64,000 nt of DNA, from positions 75,951,689-76,015,688 of the forward strand of contig NC_044571.1 of assembly GCF_901933205.1 (NCBI RefSeq), read 5' to 3'. The notes under the pieces are model-generated. The model did not search any database and was not told the origin of the DNA. It saw nothing but the letters and a program-made list of their open reading frames with translations. The position numbers and the translations under genes were made by a program. The stretch is from Camarhynchus parvulus. Lineage: Eukaryota > Chordata > Aves > Passeriformes > Thraupidae. Shown here piece by piece: positions 12,921-36,100 of the stretch. Each line of letters opens with the position of its first letter. Position 1 is the first letter of the stretch.

Positions 12921-15900
12921 ACCGCAGGCTGCAGAAGTAACAACAACAACATCAACCACCAAAAGATGTTTTGTGCAGTTGATGCACAAAATGATGACTA
13001 TTACAGAAAAAAGATTTAAAAGTCCATAAATACACTTACACAAAAAAAAAATACCCCCCCCAATTTGTTCTTAAGACTGCAAAACTTTTTTTTTTTTTTT
13101 AAGTCGGGTGTGTAGTCTTGGGCTATTGCCCTGCCTCCGATGAGCTGTCAGGAACAGGCGAAATGCCTTGGTGGTTTCCTGGCGAGACATTTCTTGGCTG
13201 ATGTATTTCAGCTTAAACCAATTCTTCCTTTTCTTTTTTTCAGTGTGCAGCTGTTCTATGTCTTTGACTAGGAAGGTAAAAAATAGTACTCTGCATTTGT
13301 AAAATACTTTTCCGAACGGACCTCTCCCCCATATTTGTAGTACAGTTTGGGAAGTGAGTGTTGCTGTTACCATTTTACAGTCAAGACCAGTGGTGGTCAG
13401 GTTGCCAAATGTGTTTAATATTTACAGTATCCCAGTTACTGCCATTGAGAAGATGACCCTAAAATGGAAGTCTTTCACCTCTAGTTCAGAAAATCAACCC
13501 CAAATTCACCATTTCTTTGCCCCATCTGCTCTGTTGTGTTGCAGAAGGGGGAAAAATGGTTGTCAATTTAACACTGTGTGCTTTTCAACCTACACACACA
13601 TTTAAAATCCCAGTTTGCCTGATAAAATATACTGTTTCATTTGGGATGCAATAGAAGGCTTTATCGGGTTGGAGAACAGAATCACCCAAGTAGAACTGAG
13701 GCAGAGCTGGGAAACTGCAGAATTTGGGCCCATGTCACATCTAGAAAGACTGAAGGTCATGGTCAGCTCATGCCACTGACAGATTTTGAGCTTCCTTAGA
13801 TTTGCTGAAATTTTTCATCGAATACAGTGCAACTTGCAGCTTCACCTTAAGACACCTTCTGAGATTCAGAACTTATTCAGTGTTTTTATATATAATTCTG
13901 TCTTTCTCTTGTTTACTTTTTTATTAAATCTTCATAGTTCTCCCTTATGGTTATTGGATCTCCTCAAGAGTAACCTCACATCTTTCAGACTGTGGGACAA
14001 GAACGTGACAAGCTAAGGGCCATGCAATTCAGAAGTGTATGATTATTCTGGGGCAGCAAGAAACCTGATTTTACGTAGTTACAGAATGGAAGATTCTGCT
14101 CTGGCAGCTGGTTTGAAAGAAGTTTCATAAATTTTTCTTTGGGCTGGACACTGATATTCCATTGTAGGATAAAGATCAGCTCTTAAAACTTTGTGGGGTG
14201 GATTCTGAATTCTTATTTAATGGCTGGAGCATAGCTGTGCTGCTGCAGAAACATATTTTTCTTTCCTTCTTGTCCCAGTGGAGGATTAATCTGCTGATGC
14301 CCTATACTTTTTCTCCAAGCTGTGTAGGCAACTGCATGGGAGAAGTTAATGTTCTGACTGTTTTAACCATTCCTGAATTTTGTCACTCTGCCTACTGATG
14401 TACATAAAAAGAGGAAGAAAAACTGCCTTTAATGTGATATATAGAGAGCCATGGAAATATTTTCACCTTTTTCCTGAGACTGAACTAATGATCACAACCT
14501 GCATCTTCTTGAGAAAGCATCAACTGATGCACTAGTTAAACCCTAGTGAGTCTCATATTGGAAAACTATTGTGTACCATGGGGTACTTTAGAAAAAAATA
14601 AAAATTTGGTTTTGAGAGATACAGAAGAGCCAAAGTTGTTCAGAATTTCACAGGCAGTTGAATATACTCCTCTCAATTACAGGTTCTTAGTACTATTTAG
14701 CTATTAATTTTAAAGAAAACATTGGATTAAAAAGTGTATTAATCCCCACTCCCAACAAATGTTGTTTGCTCCCAACAAATCTTAGTAGCAAAAGCTATTT
14801 CTAGTCTATTCCAGCTTTAGATAGAGGTGGAGATTAACTACTCCACTAGAGATGGAGATTATCAAGCCAAATTTTGAGCATTGCTTTCTTGTACCAGTGT
14901 AAGGTGCAGTTGAACAGTGTATTCTGAAGATCCGTTAGACAGTGGATTTCCCAGCGGTACACAGGAAGCTGAGATTTCATTTATTCAGCCAGATCACAAA
15001 CAATTTAAATTCTCTAATGTGTCTAAATTCTCTAAATATGTTGGACCTTTCTGAACTTTTTCTTTGCTTAGACGATCAGATCCAGTTTTAAGACACAAAA
15101 TAGTGGAATTTAGTGAAATCTTAAGTGTCTCATAGTTTTAATTAAGCTTCTGTGGACCACATTTAATTTTCTTCTTTTTCATGCCATTGTCTTGTACTTT
15201 GACTTTTTTCAGGGATAAAAATCATTGTACTGAATGATAGTCTCAGAACCTGTGTTACAATGGGGGGGCTACCAGTGAGACAAAAATACTGCTGTTATTC
15301 TCCTGGTAAAAGATTTTCTATTTAATACAAAGTATTAATTTAAAATAATGTCTATTCACTTTTCTATTTTGAAATCACTTTGATGACATATTCCAAAATT
15401 GCCTCCACAGTGGAGTTCTAGTGCACTACCAGCACAGCAATACAGACTCTTTAATTTTAATGAAAAAAAAACTTGGTAAAAATTTGAAAACATGAAGTAA
15501 TACTAATTTTTCTTTTAAGTAGCCAGAACACTCATGCCAAATATACACAAATGCTCAAAAATAGCATATAAGAAAATCTGTGACATATTGAATGAAAATA
15601 TATATGTTTGATGTGTCATGTAGAGGTGATAAGCAGTAATTTTCCTTCAGGATGCAAGTAGTAATATATAAAATCTACTGTGCAGTTGAAATGTGGTTTA
15701 TTAAATCCAGGCAGTAAAGGAGTGATGTGTTGGCTGCCCTTTGTGCTGTAGACATTCCCAAATAGTTAGATCAGGACTTCATAGTGTACAATTCTTTCCA
15801 CAGAAATTTGAAACTCATCAAAACATTTGCATTTCTTCAAGTAAAAGATGAACCACCACTTTAGGGTAACTTCATTTATTTGTCTTAATATTTTTTTGCT

Positions 15901-17614
15901 CGGTTTAGGAGAGACTGTTATAAATAATGGCGAACCTTGTTCACCTAAGGTAAGATTTTTTATTACTTTGTTCAGATAAGATAATGAATGCAACTGAATG
16001 ATTTCTCAGAAAAGTGATAGATGTTTTAAAAATATGGATTGCCTTTTTCAAGATAGATATGAAAATACAGAAGAATCAGGTATTTTCAGATAGAGAAAAG
16101 AAACTACACTGAAATTGTAGGAATTCAATATATTAGAACATTTTTGAGTTAATGTCCTGTATCACAGCTCAGTTGTTATGTCATATTTTTAATCTCATCT
16201 GCATGACTTTAAATGCAGAGTAACTATTGGTTTTGGCAGAGTCAGTTCTTGCTTGAATTGCTGAGATCAGACTTAATTGCTTGTTTCATGTTGGCTTTTC
16301 TTGAAGATAAATATTGATTAAAAATATTTGCTTAACAGTGTTTAATTGAACATCTGGTGAGTAGCTGTGATAGCCCTGGAACAAGCCATACTTTGAAGTG
16401 TTCTATTTATAAGTTCTAGAGATCTGTTTATAACTCTTGCATAATTTTTCTTTCTTTATTTTGTGCTTATTTCAAAATTAAAGAAACACATTCTTTTACT
16501 TCTCTATCATTCTCTAGGCATAAAATGCAATTATACTAGTAATTCACAAACCTTTTTTTGTAAAATTCCTTTGTTAACAGTTTTCTGTAATTTTTACTTT
16601 CACTTTTAAGAGCAAAAATCAGGGGAAAAAACCCTGTTCAATGCTTGCTGGTGTAGTAGCAATTCCAGAAAGAGAAAACTGGAGCAGGAAAGAACAATTG
16701 TGATGAAGATGTATTCAAGTCTAAATAACTTCTGTTTTTCATTAAAATCTTGACATTTCTAAGGATCCTATTTACATTTGAAAACATAATATATGAACAT
16801 ACTACAAAAGATTTGCTGAGATGATGAAATCATCAAACAAAGACTCATATGAAAATATGAAATATGAAAATATGTTGCTTAGTCTTTTGGCAATGACACA
16901 TATTTTTGAATTACTTTTAGTAATTTCTTTAAGTGATGATTCAGAGGCATTCCCTTATTTTATGTCGTATGGCACCATGGAAGAAAAACTATTAAATATG
17001 AAAATACAATTTTAAAATAACAGTAATAGGTGGAGCTATTTTTACTAATGCTATTATTGTTACTGTTTCAGATAATTGTGTGCCCATGAATATTGTCCCT
17101 ATATTCTTTCCCCTATAAGAGCATTTAAAATATTTATTTTACTGCTGAATTGGTCTGCAAATCTTCTCATGACTGCTTGTGTGCATAAGTTAAAAACTTA
17201 TGCAACTACTTCTTGACCAGTGTCTAAATAATGAATTTGGGCATTTTCAAGAGTAAAAGTACTTTGCTAATATCTGGTAAATCCAAAAGCCTGCTCCTTT
17301 CCAGTGAAAATAAGTTCATTAGCATTTGAGATGTCTGTTGGGTGTGGTGATTCCTAAAATGCAGTGCTTGCAAGTTCCTGCCTCCCACTAACAGTGCTTA
17401 CTAGTAGAATACCTCACCAGAAATGGTGGTGGTATTTTTTTAATTTGTAGAGGTTATTCTTTACCTCTGACACTACTTTTTTCATGTGAGGTATGGCTAA
17501 GCAGAGAACATCTAGTCAGTTTTGGTCTCAGCTCTGTCAATTATTGCTTGATAAAGCTTTTAAAAAACAGGTTGTGAAGGAAGTCCTGTGAAGCAATATA
17601 CTTCATTTTGACAG
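12921..17614. other. ANGPTL5 5' intron(s)
   Basis: No coding exon recognised. The short open frames at 13354-14398 and 16821-17015 lack convincing flanking splice sites. The 16821 frame has a hydrophobic run (MLLSLLAMTHIFELLLVISL) that could pass for a signal peptide, but it does not join ANGPTL5 in frame through a good donor. A plain T-run occurs near 13087. Confidence 0.5.
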
Positions 17615-28626
<11,012 letters not shown>

Positions 28627-29515
28627 CATATGAAAATAGAAATATATCTTTCTTTGCACTTATGTGGAATGATGTATCACTACTATCATAAATACCTTTC
28701 ATCTTCACTTGAACAGTTCAGTCTTAAAAGTTTGTTAGATATTTCTATAATATAGTTACTAATTTTTATTATGAAATGTCAGCATTTATAGTGTTCCAGC
28801 TTGAGAAAGATCCTAAGAAGACCTGAGTTTTCAGAAAAAGGATTAAGATGAGTGTTTGTCAGCTTTTATTCAACTGCCTCTTAAAAAATCTCAGAACCAG
28901 CAGAAAAAATCATAAAAAGAAGTGTAATGCTGACTTTTGAATGTGCCCTTTCTATGCTCTCCATATCTAAATTGGCAAGAAGTTTCAGCAAATTTTATTT
29001 AAAAAAGCATGTACCTGCCATTTTCATAGTAATATTTTGGAAAAATACTTAAGATTAAGTTAAATTTCCAGCATCAGCTTTTCTTTCTATATTCCTTATC
29101 AGACAAGATAACAATTGTTTCAATGTATAAATAAAGTTTTGTATACCATAAGGGCCTGATTTTTATACAAGTAAGGTTGGTAGTGACATTCAAGAACTAT
29201 GACCAATTTTTATATTTCATTTTCATAGTCAATGTATTTCATAATATAATTTTGACTCTACCATTGTCTATTTCACAATTGACTACAAGTTAAAACTTTT
29301 TTTCAAAGAAAACTTATATCTTTTCATATAACCTGTGCAGTGTGAATTTTTGGATATATGGCCTGATCTTATGTTTTTCATTCTTAGTGGCTTTCACTTT
29401 GTGAATGATCATTTGGTAATGAATAAAACCAACTTAAGTTGTGTAAACACATTTAAAACTAAGGATTGTGAATTCTTTGAATTTCTGTCAGTAAAAATAG
29501 AAAGATATCAATAAA
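28627..29515 (+). terminator. ANGPTL5 3' UTR and polyadenylation signals
   Basis: AT-rich 3' untranslated region. Canonical AATAAA hexamers lie at 29130-29135, 29422-29427 and 29510-29515. The first follows a compact 0.5-kb UTR and may be the main site; the later two would give longer forms. Confidence 0.65.
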
Positions 29516-30134
29516 AATATGGATATTGTCAGTACAGTGTTTCTGGAACCTAGCATCAAATATGTAGCTAGGCATGGTATTTCTCACCTTTGCTTCAGTT
29601 TCAGCGGACCAGCTCTGTAATATCATGTGGAATGAAAATAGTTAAAAACTCCATGAATTTCCTCTTTGCTGTTTTTTATTTTAACCAAGCATAAATACAG
29701 TGAGCAGAAACCATCATCAATTCAGAACCACCACAATTTAGGACTTCTTCCCAAAGATTTATGTAACCATAGGAGAAAACAAAGCTTTTCATAGGGTATG
29801 TTACATGGTTAAGGGTGAGAAAAGATTCCTCTTTTGTTGTATATTTGGCTAGCCTTTAACAGTTGGACGTAAAAAGTTGCTAAAAACAGAGAAACTGAGG
29901 ACTGTCCTTATGGGAAGGCTTACAGGAGAAGCATGGAAGGAAGTAGCTTGAGGAAAAATACCACAGGCCTTGTAGAGGCATTGTGAGAAACGGTATAGTC
30001 CTGCTCTTAGGGGAGACTGAATTCTCTGAGCACAGTGGGAGTTTGTTTTTGTCAGACACTAGAGTATTTAAAATTAAAGGTGAAGAGGCTGTCTGCACAC
30101 CCTCTTGAGCCTGCCCTCACACCAACCTTATCAG

Positions 30135-30182
30135 GAATGCAACTGCTTTGAACACCAGCCTGGACCCAGCAGACTTATAAAG
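30135..30182 (+). CDS. chaperonin-like exon A
   Basis: Acceptor CACACCAACCTTATCAG, donor GTAGAT. Sixteen codons, phase 0 to 0: ECNCFEHQPGPSRLIK. GPSRLIK sits where chaperonins have the LGPxGxxK loop. The exon that should hold the start codon was not found upstream. Confidence 0.35.
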
Positions 30183-33100
30183 GTAGATGCTTAAATGAAA
30201 GGGCTTCTGCACTAAGATTAACAAGCAGTGGAGCAGTGTTAATTCTGGCTGCAAGTCTGGATGTTGTCTCTGTATTAGGGCTCTTATGTCAGAAAGAATC
30301 CTCAGCTTGTGGCACAAGAATCCTACTGGAGAATGCCAGTGGGTAAATTTCATGGAAGTGCAGTGGCTTTAATGAAAGCCTCAAACTTTGTGGGTGTGGC
30401 CTCTGTTCTGACAACCAGATCTGAGCCTGTGAGCAGGAGTCTGAGTAGGTACTTTGGATATATATATAGCTATATTCTACTGACACCCTGAGGCTGCTTT
30501 TGGCTTAATTAGAATTCCTGCTTAAAAATGAAGGTAGCAAATTAAGATTGCACACTTGTGCTGGCAGATATTTTCACAGTCAATTATGAAGTTTAATGTC
30601 GCTGTTGTGAGCATTGGCTAGATTAGCTGGCAACAACAAATCTTAAAGGAGATGGACCTGAAAAGATAATTAAAGAATAATTCTTGCAAATAGACATTGT
30701 TCTAAAATGTAGAGTATGCCTAGAAAATCAGAGTGCTAGAGATTAATTGGCAGCTTCCTGGTGCATATCTAAAATACAGCAATGAAAAGAGAACATTTTC
30801 CATGTGATGGATGGCTACTGTCTCCCAAGTAAGAAAAAAAAAGGGAAAACAAATCAATTTTTTAGTTAAACACAGAGAATTTTCAAGGACATTAAACTTT
30901 TCTGGGGCCTATGTTTCATATTTGCAGCTGGTGGCTCCCAACTGTTCATAAGATAGCATAAGATTTGCATGGCTATTTTTAGGACTGGTAATCAGTTGGT
31001 TATTTCCCAGATAGTCTTGTTTCAACTCTAATATAAGGGAACATGTAGGGTGTAGCTTATTAAGAGAAGCCAATTGAGTGTTTCAAATAAAGAGTACCTT
31101 GGTTTAACAGCACTTAATATCTACTCCAGGAATGATACTTCAAACTATAAGAAGTTGCCATTTAAAGACACATAATCTCTGATGCTACAAAACTGCACTT
31201 CTTTTGTTTTCTTTTTCCCGTAGTATGTCTTCAATTTGTAAATCTTGGTTTGGTGAACTCAAATTGTCTAGTTATTTGACCATTCTGGTCACAAGGAACC
31301 TTTCTGGTGACTTTAATTTTTGTTTTGCATGTCTCCCTCTGAAGTATGCCCTGTATTGTCCCATTCCCAAACCAGAAGCCAGCAGAGACAATCCCTCGGC
31401 ATGGGATTTGTGGGATTTCTGTTGGTACAGCTGTATAGAGAATTTAAGTTATTTACAGAAGAGGTACTGGAAACCTGCAATCCTATTTCCAGGCTGGGTA
31501 TTGATCTGCCAGGTGTTCTGATCTATAAAGACAGGATGCACTTCATTTAGCAGCTCATTGTAAAATGAGTTAACATTGAGGAGAGAAAGGCATCTATGGC
31601 TTTCAGTGGACACAGGTTTTGCTGACATGTTCTATATTCATCAACCAGGAGTTCAGCTGTTACTTTACAACATGCTCTAATAAATATTTCTTATACAGAA
31701 CAGTGGAAATGATACTGTACTATTCAGAATTGTACAAAGATATAATACAAGTATAGAAGGGAATGGTCCTTTAATTACAGAAAGCTTTTTTGCTCCATCA
31801 TTTCAATTTTTAGCTGTGCATGTGTCTGTGTGTGTAGAAATTGCACATGAGCAGACAAACCCAGATATGTATTTCCAGTGCAATTCTCAGTGAGACAGAA
31901 GGCTGCTAATACCCATATCAAAGGGGCTCACAACCATATATTTCCCATGTGTTATCCTCCCATGCCTCAGCTTTTCCCCATCCTCATCTGATCCAACAGT
32001 TTTGGGTTTTGTGCTTGTGGCAGGCTGTCCTTGGCAGGGGGCTCACAGGCGAGGCTGTCTAACAAAAACAAGCCTTCAGAAGCAAAAACCAGGCCCAGCT
32101 TTGAGTCAAGATCAAGCTTTTGAGCTTGAGTAAAGCTTTGTTATAAAAACCTTTCACAACTGAGAGCGTTTTTCCAGGCCTCTCGTCCGCTGCCAAGGGC
32201 CTGAATCCCACGATGTTCCAAACCCGGCGCAGCCCGTCTGCTCGGGGCAGCCGCTAGGGGGCGCCAAAGCGCCGGGCGCGCCGCGCTCCCTTCCCTTCCC
32301 TTCCCTTCCCTTCCCTTCCCTTCCCTTCCCTTCCCTTCCCTTCCCTTCCCTTCCCTTCCCTTCCCTTCCCTTCCCTTCCCTTCCCTTCCCTTCCCTTCCC
32401 TTCCCTTCCCTTCCCTTCCCTTCCCTTCCCCTCCCCTCTTTTTTCTGAGTGTATTTTGCCCACAGTCTCCTCCAGCAGTGATGTCACGTTACCTCCCTGA
32501 ACTGCAGCAGCCCAGGATGCACGGAGTGTCAGGACTCACAGCCTCTTCTGTGTTCTCTTTGCAACCCAGACCTGCAGTCACCGGTGTTTGCTTTCCATGA
32601 GAAAACCTTCAAGAGCCATGCCCATCAGGGTTTCCATGTGCGCTGGTTTTCATTATTCACTGTGTACAGTGCTGTGCGATGGTTTGGGGGGGATTTTATA
32701 TTTAGCTCTAGGTAAGAGGGGCTCATGGCAATGAATCTTTACACAGAAAGGCTTGGTAAGGATAGTGAAAGTTTGCATGCTTTAAAAAAGGACTTGAATG
32801 GATTCATGGAAGATGAACCTCTAAGATCTAGTCCCCCCAATTAACCTGACATTGTCAGGTCCACCACTAAACCATGTCCCTAAGCACCACAACTACACAT
32901 TTTTTTAACTCCTCCAGGGATGGTGATTCCACCAACTGTTCCAATGCTTGACCACCCTTTCAGTGAAGAAAATTTTTCTAATATCCAATCTAAACCTCAC
33001 CTGGTGCTATTATGTTCACAGACATTGTCACTAGGTCAGGGAGCCCCTGCACCAGAGGTTTCTGGAGACTAAGTTCTGTTTTACCTCGATAGCTTCCGCA

Positions 33101-36100
33101 GGCATCTGCTCCAGGCTCCCATCAGGTATGAGGCTTGCTTAGACCGACCTCTTGATGAAAAATGTGTAATGGGAATATGTGGGGTGGGTAACCTTCTGCA
33201 AGTGCTTAGAGGTTGCATTTATAGAGATGGATGTAGGAAGCACTTCCTAGTCAAGGTGGGTTGGATAAGCTTTGGCTGTGGCTTAATGTCGCTGTGCTTA
33301 ACTCCTCTTGTGCCTGGGTGCCTGTCAGACCCTTATTTCCCTGATGCACCTGACTTTTCATGAAGGAGTAATTCATAGCACTTCCTAGGTGGGTATTAGA
33401 GGACACTTTGACCAGGTGCTGGCCAGGACACTCATCAGATCAGGACTTCTGAGTTCACCATGTACCCACACTAAAGGCAGAGGGAGAAGATGTCAGTCTC
33501 TCTCTTGTTGTGCCTCTTTTCCCGGACCGTGTACAAAAACATAGGTTTGTGTCTCTCAACTGAAGCAGGGTTGGGGAAACTATGAGATATACAGGAAAAT
33601 GAAGTCAATTCTTCCAGTTTCTCAGCTATTTTGTGATATTTAGCTGCAGACAAAAAAATGTCAAAATCCAATTAATTTTCTACAATGAACAGATGTAAAA
33701 TAGAATTTTTTTCTTATTTTTTTTAGATTGCAAAATGAAATACACAAGTTATAAAACAGAACTCAAACACAGGCATACAAGTACAAAACTGAGCATTTAA
33801 AAAATAAGGTTTCCTATTTTGTGTCTCCTGCCTATGACAACAGATTCATTTTTGTATTTGCAGCTATTTATGCCTCATAATATTCAATAAAGTCCTGTAT
33901 TGTTGCAAGGTTAAATATTTTTCAAACTTTTCTGGCATTCTGGTTTAATTCTGATCAAATCACATTGGCAATCCTCTAAAATGCCGAGTAATAAACAGAA
34001 TTCAGCACGCTAGAGTACAAAAGTTCAGAAGTTCCTCACAATATAAAAGAATATTTTGTATAAAACCTTTTAGCTATTACAATTTTAATAGCTTCTTTCT
34101 TATCCAGAAATTACAATGAGAAAAAAAAGTACACTCTATTTTCTAGTGAAATATTTGACGGAATTCAGCTATGTGACTTTTCAGATTTTGCTTTATATTC
34201 TTTTCCTAATACCTTTTGAGATGCTCCAACTATTTTTCTGCACTTTCTTTCTGTCCTTTTAAATTAATAATTACAAGACATAAGCAAAAGTAACTCCTGC
34301 ATTCTAATGGAAGTATATGACTGATTAGTGCTTATCATTCTAAAACTGCATTTCGTTTGTGTGTCCAGGTTTTGGTAGTGAGAGGTCTGCACTACGGGAG
34401 TGGCTACTGTGAGAAGCTGCTGGAAGCTTCCCCCATGTCCAATGGAGGCAATGGCAGCTGGCTCGAAGATGGACCCACTGCTGGCCACAGTCCAACCCAT
34501 CAAAGGCAGTGTAGCACCTCTGGGATAATGTATTTGAGATGGCCAAAAACCCTGCTATTCTTGTTGAATATTAGTCAGATCCTGTGTAGAACTTGCACTT
34601 TTTTTTTTTTTGCTTGGGATGAACATCAGGCAAACTATCATCAGTTCTGTCAGACAACCTTCAGCCAGAGAGAGAAGTGAGAATATGTAAGCAGAGCAGC
34701 CCTGCGGACCCCCAGGTCAGTGCAGAAGGAGGGGCAGGAGGTGCTCCAGGTGCCAGAGCAGAGATTCCCTTGCAGCCCTTGGTGCAGCCCATGGTGAGGG
34801 AGCTGTGCCCTGCAGTGCTTGGAGGTGCATGAGAGCTGTAGCCTGTGGGAGACCCCACACTGGAGTGGGTGGATACCCAAAAGAGGTATTTTTCTGGAAG
34901 CTGAAGTCTCAGTTTAGGACCCACAATTAGTAAATCAAAGCAAAAGATTTTTAGCTGAAATATTTATTTCAATTGGATATATTGGGGTAAGGTGTTCCTT
35001 TGACTTGTATTTATAGATTGTGCTCCAGCTATGTTATAAAGTTCTCTATTGAATTGAATCAACTGTGATTAATCTGCTTCACAAAAGTAACTGTAAAATA
35101 ATTTTAACCTAAAAGGCTGTATGCTTCTGTTCACTTTGAAAAATGTACATGACTAACTTTTATTTGGTGAGTTTGTCGATAATTTTATGAAGGATTACTT
35201 GGAGAAAGCCTTGGCTTAATTTATTTTCTGGGCTGTAATGAAACAAGATTTAAAATTATAGGAAAATTCCACAGTCAGTTTGGACACAATCAAACATAAT
35301 TTTATTGAATAGTTGATGCTGTTCCTTGAAAAACCTCTGTCTTTTTCTACATCACTACTTACAGAGTTACTGAAGACAGTAATTGTAGGTATGGATTTAC
35401 TAGCAGATGCAGTTAATGTCATAAACAGCAGGTATAGTCCAATTATTTACAAACTTGCTTTCTCAAATTACATCAGAAAGGAAGTGCTCAAGCTCCAGAT
35501 TCAATATTTTTAGAAGCCACCCAGAAGCATGGGGTATATGCATCATGTAGCCAAATGTGTATGCACACGTATGCATCATTGAGCCAAATGTGCCTTTCCT
35601 GATTATAGTTAAGGGAAAAGACTCTTTGGAATAGGGACTCTGCCTGCATGGAATTTTCTAAGTTTATGAAGGAGGGATACATGAGTCTGGTTTAGGCGTG
35701 CTTAATGGTAGAGAGCCTTGCAATGCACTGAAGCATGTAATCTTAGATTAAGAAATGGCTTAAAAAGAGAGCCAAACTCTCTTGAGAGAAAACTTTCAAA
35801 ACCCATTTTAAATGGGAGTAAAGTATGTTCTTCTGTAGTTTATGTTTATTACAGAATCAGGTCTGCTAGTCACATAAAAATGTGATTATTCTTGTTGCTG
35901 GATAGGCAGATCCCAGCTGATCCTTTTGGTCCATTTGTAAATTGTATAAGACTTTTTTGAAGAGGCTGATCTTTAGAAAATGTGAAGTTCCTTAGCTATA
36001 AAGTAAACACCAAAAATATTACAGAAGTTTTTGATGGCACCTCTATGAAATAGTGATCATTTGAGTCCTTTACAGGTGTGAGTATAGTGAGTTGATTAAA

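Noticed and set aside
12016..12921. Overlapping long ORFs of 100-278 codons on both strands
   Set aside because: They lie in the CpG island, where stop codons are rare. All frames are open and the peptides are Arg/Ala/Pro/Gly-rich with no domain.
32254..32487. 77-codon minus-strand ORF of Gly-Arg-Glu-Gly-Lys repeats
   Set aside because: Translation of the TTCCC microsatellite.
34357..34924. ORFs on both strands around 34.6 kb
   Set aside because: Explained by an ERVL leader fragment.
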